From assembly GCA_002479215.1 (NCBI GenBank), contig DLME01000124.1:1-11991 (forward strand): 11,991 nucleotides of DNA. The letters are read 5' to 3'. Within the stretch, counting starts at the first letter, position 1. Each line of letters opens with the position of its first letter. The notes beneath the pieces were generated by a model. The model did no database searches, was not told the origin of the DNA, and saw only the letters and a program-made list of their open reading frames with translations. Source of the stretch: Syntrophaceae bacterium UBA7544. GTDB taxonomy: Bacteria > Desulfobacterota > Syntrophia > Syntrophales > Smithellaceae. Of the stretch, positions 1 to 4,348 are shown piece after piece. A program made the translations under genes and the position numbers.

Positions 1-192
1 GATATTAAGACAACATTAGATGCCTTAGAGAAATTAAGAAATGGGGCATGGGAAAACTTTAATAATCGAAGAATTTACGGATGGAAAGTTGACAGTAGCG
101 GTATCGATATTAAGACAACATTAGATGCCTTAGAGAAATTAAGAAATGGGGCATGGGAAAACTTTAATAATCGAAGAATTTACGGATGGAAA
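1..192 (+). repeat. Tandem direct repeat, period 105 bp, inside the membrane-protein gene
   Basis: Bases 1-87 and 106-192 are identical, separated by an 18-bp linker (88-105). The period of 105 bp is exactly 35 codons, so the reading frame is kept and the protein carries the same 29-residue block twice. If this is a simple tandem duplication of an 18+87 bp unit, the 18-bp linker should also occur just left of base 1. The absence of any substitution means the duplication is very recent, or is an assembly error at a contig end. Confidence 0.95.
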
Positions 193-579
193 ATGGGAAT
201 GGGCATATGGACTGCATTGGCTGCATTCATTGGGGTCGTTTTAACAGGTCGTATTTGTATTAGCCAACCTTTATCATTTGGAACTTTTATAGTATTCGCT
301 ATTCTAGCCGGAAGTTCGGTGGTAGCGCTACATGCCGTATTTATGCATGGAATTGGTCGAGCACATAGAATCGATCGTGACAAGGAGTTCTTTTTTGAGG
401 AGGAAATAATGAAGATTCTGGATATAGAGTTTCCCCCTAAAGTAATAGATGGAATAGAGAAGCGTAAAGAAAAGAGAGATAGAATTCCACTTTGTGAATG
501 GTTAGAGTTTGTTCAATTATTTATTACCATCATTCTCGTAATCCTGGCTATTATAGTTTTATGGATTAAATTATTTTAG
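1..579 (+). CDS. Membrane protein of unknown function, 5' end missing
   Basis: The frame is open from base 1, so the gene starts left of the window; the first ATG inside it (193) is internal. The visible 192 residues begin with two identical 29-residue blocks, rich in charged and aromatic residues, separated by VDSSGI. Then come two hydrophobic segments (about residues 68-83 and 92-114, a likely transmembrane hairpin), a charged stretch containing RIDRDKEFFFEEE and KRKEKRDR, and a third hydrophobic segment at the C-terminus ending WIKLF. I see no catalytic motif. A two-helix hairpin preceded by a basic/aromatic helix is loosely reminiscent of SLATT-type membrane effectors, but this is only a resemblance. 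Its place at the edge of an integrated element suggests cargo. The coding frame is well supported; the function is unknown. Confidence 0.7.
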   Translation, partial: DIKTTLDALEKLRNGAWENFNNRRIYGWKVDSSGIDIKTTLDALEKLRNGAWENFNNRRIYGWKMGMGIWTALAAFIGVVLTGRICISQPLSFGTFIVFAILAGSSVVALHAVFMHGIGRAHRIDRDKEFFFEEEIMKILDIEFPPKVIDGIEKRKEKRDRIPLCEWLEFVQLFITIILVILAIIVLWIKLF

Positions 580-757
580 TAACCGTGAATACCTTTATAC
601 GTAATCGTTACTTTTCTTGTTAACGTTGCACTCAACCAAGGTGTCATAAACAAAAATATAAATTGCCATCTTTCGGTTTGCTAGGAACCCTACCTCTATG
701 GTCTGATCTATAAAATAACCTTTCCTGATTTAGTATCCTAAAAAAACAGAAAAATAG

Positions 758-769
758 TTCTTGCAAGAA
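758..769. promoter_or_regulatory. 12-bp perfect palindrome upstream of the MerR-like gene
   Basis: TTCTTGCAAGAA is a perfect inverted repeat about 41 bp upstream of the ATG at 811. Palindromes in this position are common operators for dimeric regulators, and the downstream gene encodes a MerR-like DNA-binding protein, so autoregulation is possible. I found no convincing -35/-10 pair around it; the role is inference. Confidence 0.3.
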
Positions 770-810
770 TACGTAGAACGTGTTAAGCGCTACTTAAAGG
801 TGAAGATTTT

Positions 811-1368
811 ATGATTATTACGAATCGGATTTTAGCAAAAGCAACCGGCTTCACGCATCCCCAAATAAAGCGCTGGGCTGTAGCTTTTTTGGAACCTGAT
901 CAGGATTATGGGCAGCACTCGGGAATATCGAGAGAATATAATTTTGAGCAGGCTGTACGGATTTTCTTGGGGGGATATCTCGTTCGAGATTTGAAATTCA
1001 CTTTAATTGAAGCCAGGCAAATTTTGAATGATGTAGGAAAGTGGTTAAAGGAGAAGGAATGGGAAATTTCAAGATGGGTTAACTTTCGAAAATCAAAATC
1101 GAGCGGAGGATATGTTGTTGAAACTGACTTTCCGTGTTTGGATTTACCTATCGATATTGGTGTTGGGAATGATGGCAGATTTTTTTACAATTCAAAAATA
1201 ATATTTGAACTTAAAAAAATAAAAGAACCGGACCTGTGGCAAGAAAAATATGAGTTGGGATACTTTGGGAGAAGATCAGCTATTTCAGCGGTGCCTTGCC
1301 GTTCCATTAACATCAAGACTATGGTTGATTCGCTGGCAAAGTTGATCGCTCAAAGGATAAGCGGGTAA
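811..1368 (+). CDS. MerR-like DNA-binding protein of the mobile element
   Basis: This 185-residue protein has an N-terminal MerR-type winged helix: the recognition region is LAKATGFTHPQIKRWA (about residues 8-23), then the wing with SREYNFEQAVRIFL (about 40-53), then an RDLKFTLIEARQIL helix (about 59-72) matching the MerR signature in which a 'GxSLxEIRxLL'-like segment closes the domain. The C-terminal 110 residues, including a segment with ISRWVNFRKSKSSGG, match nothing I recognise and lack the cysteines of metal-sensing MerR proteins. The start is supported by AAAGGTG at 796-802, 8 bases before the ATG. It is the first of several small DNA-binding proteins in the element and is probably a transcriptional regulator of element genes; its ligand and target are unknown. 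Confidence 0.7.
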   Translation: MIITNRILAKATGFTHPQIKRWAVAFLEPDQDYGQHSGISREYNFEQAVRIFLGGYLVRDLKFTLIEARQILNDVGKWLKEKEWEISRWVNFRKSKSSGGYVVETDFPCLDLPIDIGVGNDGRFFYNSKIIFELKKIKEPDLWQEKYELGYFGRRSAISAVPCRSINIKTMVDSLAKLIAQRISG

Positions 1369-1405
1369 ATTTTTTTAACAATCAGTAGCACGTCAGACGA
1401 GCTAC

Positions 1406-1414
1406 AAAGGAGGT
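1406..1414 (+). promoter_or_regulatory. Strong Shine-Dalgarno deciding between two adjacent ATGs
   Basis: AAAGGAGGT lies ahead of tandem ATG codons at 1418 and 1421. The GGAGG core (1409-1413) is 4 bases from the first ATG and 7 from the second, so initiation at 1421 has the more usual spacing. The two choices differ by one methionine. Confidence 0.7.
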
Positions 1415-1420
1415 GTTATG

Positions 1421-1621
1421 ATGAACATTTATTTGAAAGAAGCGATTCTCAGAAAGGGCTTGAAGCAGAAATTTATCGCTCAAGTAATGAAGATTGATCC
1501 TGTTATTTTTTCAAAAAAGCTAATCGGGGATTTATCTTTCACAAAGAGCGAACAGATTCGATTATCAAAAATACTTCATGAAAAGGTTAAAAATATTTTC
1601 CCGAACACAAAAAACTTATAA
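1421..1621 (+). CDS. Small Cro-like helix-turn-helix protein
   Basis: This protein of 66 residues (67 from the ATG at 1418) has the layout of a single Cro/C1-type helix-turn-helix domain: helix 1 LKEAILRKGLKQ, helices 2-3 KFIAQVMKIDPVIFSKKLIGD with the turn at MKIDP, then LSFTKSEQIRLSKIL and a short tail ending in the typical NIF. The match is partial, since the usual Q-x-x-[LV]-A of XRE domains is replaced by KQKFIAQ. It sits 52 bp after the MerR-like gene and 61 bp before the winged-helix gene, in the same direction, and has a strong ribosome binding site. A likely role is repressor or antitoxin-like regulator in the element's control region; the target is unknown. Confidence 0.6.
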   Translation: MNIYLKEAILRKGLKQKFIAQVMKIDPVIFSKKLIGDLSFTKSEQIRLSKILHEKVKNIFPNTKNL

Positions 1622-1657
1622 AGCGATCTAAACATTTTAAAAGAGGTAATATATTAA

Positions 1658-1693
1658 ATGCCGAAAAAGGGTAGCGTAAATCATGGTAACTGA
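1658..1693 (+). CDS. Possible 11-codon leader peptide overlapping the next start
   Basis: ATG at 1658 follows an AAGAGGT ribosome binding site at a normal distance and opens a short frame (MPKKGSVNHGN) that ends at TGA 1691-1693, just past the ATG at 1683 of the following gene and in another frame. The start at 1683 has only a weak AAGGG (1667-1671) at 11 bases. Translation of the leader could therefore reinitiate at 1683, giving translational coupling. It may equally be chance. Confidence 0.25.
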   Translation: MPKKGSVNHGN

Positions 1694-2288
1694 AAAGCAG
1701 TACTTCAAGATCAGGAACAAGATCTTTATAGAGCCCGATATGTTCTATTCCGAGGCCTTCATCGGATTGTCTGCTTCGGTTCTTAGAACCCTGCTTAGAT
1801 GCCTTCAAAAACGAAAGTGGGATCAAGTGAAGATTCACGGGAAAAAGAAGATTGTTTATTCCAATGATGGGTTTATCTTCCCTTATTCCGAGGCCGCCTT
1901 CTTGAAGATCGGCACAACGCAGTTCTGGAAAAATATCAGAAAGCTGGTTGAGATGGGTTTCCTTGATTTAGTTCATCAGGGCGGCTGGTATCAGAAACAT
2001 GAGAGAGAAAAAGACTACTCTGTTTATAAATTCTCAGAACGTTGGCGTAAATATGACACGCCTGAATTTGTAATGGTTGAAAAGCACAAAGTATTACGAG
2101 AACAATTTTACATAAGAGAAAATATGAAAAGGCAGAAATTAAAAGTAACTTCACAGAAGCGAAGTGGACAACTTCACAAAAGTGAAGCTGAGAAGACAAA
2201 ACAGGACAATAACCGTCTTCACAAAAGTGAAGCTGAAGAACGGACAATGGAAAGCCGTCAATCCTCTGCTGCTACTGTATGGGAGTAA
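1683..2288 (+). CDS. Putative replication initiator (winged-helix protein) with self-encoded iterons
   Basis: This 201-residue protein begins with a compact domain (about 1-125): SASVLRTLLRCLQKRKW, YSNDGFIFPYSEAAFLKIGTTQFWKNIRKLVEMGFLDLV, then YSVYKFSERWRKY. The pattern of helix, recognition helix ('PYSEA..LKIGTTQFW..IRKLVEMGF') and wing resembles winged-helix proteins of plasmid and phage replication modules, and I recall similar unnamed proteins in syntrophic and sulfate-reducing bacteria. The C-terminal 60 residues are low in order, basic and polar, and repeat LHKSEAE twice; these peptide repeats come from DNA palindromes in the gene (see the repeat entry). Lambda O offers a precedent for an origin inside an initiator gene. 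There is no helicase or nuclease motif. Replication initiator is my best inference; a regulator that binds the palindromes is the alternative. Confidence 0.55.
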   Translation: MVTEKQYFKIRNKIFIEPDMFYSEAFIGLSASVLRTLLRCLQKRKWDQVKIHGKKKIVYSNDGFIFPYSEAAFLKIGTTQFWKNIRKLVEMGFLDLVHQGGWYQKHEREKDYSVYKFSERWRKYDTPEFVMVEKHKVLREQFYIRENMKRQKLKVTSQKRSGQLHKSEAEKTKQDNNRLHKSEAEERTMESRQSSAATVWE

Positions 2289-2338
2289 ATATTTCAATGC
2301 AACCTTGCTTTTACCAGCACCCTTTCACTTTAGTGAAG
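2148..2338. repeat. Four palindromic iterons, TTCAC-N4-GTGAA
   Basis: Site A (2149-2164) reads CTTCACAGAAGCGAAG with one mismatch in the right arm. Sites B (2172-2187) and C (2217-2232) are identical and perfect: CTTCACAAAAGTGAAG. Site D (2323-2338) reads TTTCACTTTAGTGAAG, with its outermost left base changed. Centre-to-centre distances are 23, 45 and 106 bp. A-C lie in the last part of the winged-helix gene and encode its LHKSEAE repeats; D lies outside any gene, which argues that the DNA palindrome rather than the peptide is selected. Conserved arms with a variable 4-bp core fit binding by a dimer. Likely role: origin iterons or an operator array for the protein encoded here. Confidence 0.75.
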
Positions 2339-2520
2339 AATAAATAAGATAGCCATACCTATTGTCTTTTTTAAAGAGACTGAAAATATGAAAATGTTAT
2401 TAATAAAGCTGAATAATAATGGAACAAGATCGATAAGATATTATAATTCTAAAGATAAAAAATGTTTAGTTCCTATATGCAGAGTTTGAAAAAGTAAGTT
2501 AATTTATGGTTACAAAGTAG
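2339..2520. other. A+T-rich segment next to the iterons, candidate unwinding element
   Basis: This gene-poor stretch directly follows iteron D. By my count bases 2381-2480 contain 21 G or C (79% A+T). Iterons flanked on one side by an A+T-rich tract are the layout of theta-type plasmid and phage origins. I found no perfect DnaA box (TTATNCACA). A 33-codon frame from ATG 2388 to TGA 2489, rich in Asn and Lys, has only a weak AAAGAG upstream; I do not call it a gene. Confidence 0.4.
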
Positions 2521-2524
2521 TTAC

Positions 2525-2770
2525 ATGGTTAAAAAAACACTGACAAACACTGAACTTAAAAGGGCACAAGGGATATACAATCCAGTGCGGAAGCGGCTTT
2601 TTACGCTCAAAGAAGCATCTGAATACCTGGGTCGGCCTGTGTGGGGAATAAGAGAATTGATCTGGTCGCAGGTGATTCCGGTCGTAAAACAACACGGGTG
2701 CCGGAAAATGTATTTGGACATAAACGATCTGGAGGCATTCATTGAAAAAAACAAAGTTGTTTATAATTAG
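2525..2770 (+). CDS. Excisionase-like helix-turn-helix protein
   Basis: This 81-residue protein carries the Xis/MerR-like 'helix_turn_helix_17' fold in its C-terminal two thirds: RLFTLKEASEYLGRPVWGIRELIWSQ (about residues 24-49; Leu-Lys-Glu-Ala-Ser plus the aromatic-arginine recognition helix), then a basic wing (VVKQHGCRKMYLDINDLEAFIEKNK). Small proteins of this family act as recombination directionality factors or as transcriptional regulators. Its position two genes upstream of the tyrosine integrase, in the same direction and near a possible origin, favours the excision role. There is no clear Shine-Dalgarno before the ATG at 2525, so the start is less certain than the domain. Confidence 0.7.
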   Translation: MVKKTLTNTELKRAQGIYNPVRKRLFTLKEASEYLGRPVWGIRELIWSQVIPVVKQHGCRKMYLDINDLEAFIEKNKVVYN

Positions 2771-2782
2771 AGGTTGAATAAC

Positions 2783-3019
2783 GTGCAACTCTGTGGTATA
2801 AATATCCCCATGATGGGGAATCGCCTTAAAGACATCATGAAGAGGGAAAAGATATCGGCGTACAGGATAAGCAAAGACCTGGAGTTAGATAAAGGTCATC
2901 TGTCAAAAGTTCTAAATGAAAAGGCGAATTATTCGTTAGATAAGTTGACAGTAATTGCTGACTACCTTGGCTACGATATCGAATTTGTTAAACGCAAGCC
3001 CTCCAAGAAAGGACGGTGA
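2783..3019 (+). CDS. XRE-family helix-turn-helix regulator
   Basis: A Cro/C1-type helix-turn-helix is clear: NRLKDIMKREKISAYRISKD, LELDKGHLSKVLNEKANY, SLDKLTVIADYLGYDIEFV. It has the typical turn before the recognition helix (DKGHLSKVL) and the closing 'LTVIADYLGYDIEF' helix of antitoxin-like and phage-repressor proteins. I prefer the GTG at 2783 because AGAGG (2769-2773) lies 9 bases upstream; a TTG at 2774 overlaps that signal, and ATGs at 2810 and 2813 have none. The domain itself begins only at residue 11 or 12, so the short start is also possible. It lies 12 bp after the excisionase-like gene, and its stop is 4 bp before the original integrase start, so all three were probably one transcript. 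Likely role: control of integration and excision. Confidence 0.75.
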   Translation: MQLCGINIPMMGNRLKDIMKREKISAYRISKDLELDKGHLSKVLNEKANYSLDKLTVIADYLGYDIEFVKRKPSKKGR

Positions 3020-3023
3020 AAAA

Positions 3024-3113
3024 ATGGGATGTATTTAGAGGCGAGGAAAGACATATTGGATTAAGTATTATCGGCACGGAAAACAATTTGCGGAATCAAC
3101 ACACACTGACAAG
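3024..3113 (+). pseudogene. Severed 5' end of the integrase reading frame
   Basis: ATG 3024 follows AAAGGA (3008-3013). The frame reads MGCI, stop (TAG 3036-3038), then RRGKTYWIKYYRHGKQF and on without interruption into the integrase. The family pattern is a short N-terminal strand of the form MG-x-x-[YF]-[KR]-RG-x-x-W, so the stop occupies the place of a tyrosine or phenylalanine; a single change from TAT or TAC would produce it. No ATG, GTG or TTG occurs in frame between the stop and 3114. Confidence 0.8.
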
Positions 3114-4142
3114 TTGGAAATCGCAAAGCGGACGTTAAAGAAAAGAGAGGGTGAAATACCCGAAGGGAAAATGCCTGGCATTTGTTTTGACAGAGTCTTC
3201 TTTGACGAACTGGCACTGGATCTTATTACTGATTACCGAATTAATAAGCGAAAGAGTCAGGAACGAGCAGAGTTGGCAGTAAAACATTTAACAACGTTGT
3301 TCGGCGGGATGCGAATTGTGAATATTACAACGGCATCTGTCAAAGAATATATTGAGAAGCGAATGCGAAGTGGATTATCGAACGCCTCAATTAATCGGGA
3401 GTTGTCGGCATTGAAGAGGATGCTTCATTTAGGGTCACGGTGTACACCCCCTAAAGTTGGTCAAGTGCCTTATATTCCTATGCTGAAAGAGTTAAATACT
3501 CGAAAGGGATTCTTTGAGTACAAAGATTTTGTGTCTTTGCGGAGTGTCCTGCCAGCATATTTGAAACCAGTCGTTACTTTTGCATATCATACTGGATGGA
3601 GAAGGGCTGAAATTCTGAATCTCACTTGGGATAAAGTTGATCTTAAAGAGGGAATTGTTAGGCTTGATCCTGGTGAAACAAAGAACAATGAGGGACGGAC
3701 GCTATACCTGAATGAGGAATTATTGAAGGAGATGCATTCACTTCAATCAAAAAGACGTCTTGGCTTTCCCTATGTTTTTCATCGTGATGGACATCGGATT
3801 AAGGATTATAGGGATGCTTGGCGTTCAGCCTGCAAAAGAATTGGTCTACAGGTAAAAGATGAAAAGACTGGAAGAATGATTTCCGCTAAACTGTTCCACG
3901 ATTTTCGCAGAACCGCAGTTCGTAATATGGTTCGTGCTGGGGTACATGAAAGGGTGGCTATGGTGATTTCAGGCCATAAAACAAGATCGGTATTTGATCG
4001 GTATAACATTATCAATCAGGACGATCTAAAAGATGCCATTCAGAAGCAGGAAAGATATTTACAGTTACAAAATGGTTACAATCCGGGCACACCGCAAAAT
4101 GAAAAAGCCCCTATAGAAAAGGGGCTGCTCGTAAGACTTTGA
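3114..4142 (+). CDS. Tyrosine recombinase (integrase) with amber-interrupted N-terminus
   Basis: It catalyses site-specific recombination between the element and the selC gene. From the TTG at 3114 the protein has 342 residues: a core-binding (SAM-like) domain at about 30-105 (RAELAVKHLTTLF, SNASINRELSALKRML) and a catalytic domain at about 130-310. All catalytic residues are present: R163 in TGWRRAEIL, K190 in ETKNNEGR, H262 and R265 in HDFRR, H288 in SGHKT and nucleophile Y297 in DRYN. The same frame upstream encodes the usual integrase N-terminus (RRGKTYWIKYYRHGKQF...), which would begin at ATG 3024 behind AAAGGA, but a TAG at 3036-3038 breaks it at codon 5. The TTG has no ribosome binding site. 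The gene is therefore either a very young pseudogene or rescued by readthrough or reinitiation. It ends 6 bp from selC. Confidence 0.85.
   Translation: MEIAKRTLKKREGEIPEGKMPGICFDRVFFDELALDLITDYRINKRKSQERAELAVKHLTTLFGGMRIVNITTASVKEYIEKRMRSGLSNASINRELSALKRMLHLGSRCTPPKVGQVPYIPMLKELNTRKGFFEYKDFVSLRSVLPAYLKPVVTFAYHTGWRRAEILNLTWDKVDLKEGIVRLDPGETKNNEGRTLYLNEELLKEMHSLQSKRRLGFPYVFHRDGHRIKDYRDAWRSACKRIGLQVKDEKTGRMISAKLFHDFRRTAVRNMVRAGVHERVAMVISGHKTRSVFDRYNIINQDDLKDAIQKQERYLQLQNGYNPGTPQNEKAPIEKGLLVRL
4102..4126 (-). terminator. Intrinsic terminator of selC, inside the integrase coding end
   Basis: On the minus strand the arms AGCCCC and GGGGCT (4121-4126 and 4106-4111) enclose a 9-base loop and are followed by a run of T (4102-4106). 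On the plus strand no T-run follows, so it works only for transcription coming from selC. It starts 23 bp past the tRNA 3' end and overlaps the last dozen codons of the integrase, hence belongs to the inserted element and replaces whatever terminator selC had before insertion. Confidence 0.75.
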
Positions 4143-4148
4143 TTTTAT

Positions 4149-4185
4149 TGGCGGAAGCGCATGGGAATCGAACCCACCCGGGACG
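4149..4185. other. Probable attachment site half (element/selC junction)
   Basis: The integrase stop is 6 bp from the CCA end of selC, and integrases beside tRNA genes usually recombine within the 3' half of the tRNA. The crossover should lie somewhere in the T-arm, variable arm or anticodon region. No second copy of this sequence occurs at 1-4148, so the partner site must lie left of the window and exact limits cannot be set. Confidence 0.45.
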
Positions 4186-4246
4186 GTTCTAGCGCCCCAC
4201 ACTGGATTTGAAGTCCAGGAGGCCCACCAGTGACCTTGGCACTTCC
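4149..4246 (-). tRNA. selC: Selenocysteine tRNA (anticodon UCA)
   Basis: This tRNA delivers selenocysteine to in-frame UGA codons with SelB. The 98-base gene has features unique to this tRNA: an 8-bp acceptor stem (GGAAGTGC pairing with GCGCTTCC through one G-U pair), anticodon TCA (4209-4211) in the loop CTTCAAA closed by CTGGA/TCCAG, a long variable arm, and a T-loop TTCGATT closed by TGGG/CCCA. The 3' CCA is encoded (4149-4151) after discriminator G. At 98 bases it is close to the E. coli gene. It implies selenoproteins elsewhere in the genome. selC is a well-known integration hotspot, and the integrase gene abuts its 3' end, so the T-arm/acceptor half here is probably element-derived attachment sequence. 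Confidence 0.96.
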
Positions 4247-4253
4247 GTTAAAA

Positions 4254-4282
4254 ATTCTAAAGGATATTTGTCCGTGTGTCAA
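4254..4282 (-). promoter_or_regulatory. Sigma-70 promoter of selC
   Basis: On the minus strand TTGACA (4277-4282, perfect -35) is followed after 17 bp by TAGAAT (4254-4259, 5 of 6 for -10). The tRNA 5' end is 7 bp further on, so transcription should begin at or within a base or two of the mature end, leaving almost no leader for RNase P to remove. It lies downstream of the moeA hairpin, so selC can be expressed independently of moeA. Confidence 0.8.
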
Positions 4283-4297
4283 CTTGCAAAAACTGGT

Positions 4298-4348
4298 AAA
4301 AAAGCAATATTTCCCAGTATTGGACTGTATTTCTTACAATGGGAAATA
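4298..4348 (-). terminator. Probable terminator of moeA, overlapping its stop codon
   Basis: Inverted arms TATTTCCCA (4308-4316) and TGGGAAATA (4340-4348) pair over 9 bp, extended by TTG/CAA after a 3-base bulge. On the minus strand the stem is followed after a few bases by six T (4298-4303). The loop contains the moeA stop codon (4334-4336). The stem is A+T-rich, so termination may be partial. Confidence 0.5.

Noticed and set aside
46..54. GCATGGGAA shared with the selC 3' half (within GCGCATGGGAATCG), as a left attachment site
   Set aside because: A 9-bp match only, it lies in the duplicated coding block and occurs twice there; tRNA attachment repeats are usually longer and reach the tRNA end.
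998..1013. TTCACTTTAATTGAAG as a fifth iteron
   Set aside because: It resembles site D but has an extra base and a broken right arm, and is coding sequence of the MerR-like domain (KFTLIEA).
1538..1552. TTCACAAAGAGCGAA as another iteron
   Set aside because: The spacer is 5 rather than 4 bases and the right arm has a mismatch; far from the array and in coding sequence.
1936..2247. Minus-strand frame with repeated QLHFCE, which looks like a repeat protein
   Set aside because: The repeats are the reverse reading of the palindromic iterons; the plus-strand gene has the coherent domain.
2388..2489. 33-codon frame in the A+T-rich segment
   Set aside because: Weak ribosome binding site, and a composition expected of any A+T-rich DNA; no recognisable domain.
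2587..2595. GCGGAAGCG shared with the selC acceptor end, as a possible second attachment site
   Set aside because: Only 9 bp, and inside the excisionase-like coding region; excision there would cut the element's own gene. Chance match.
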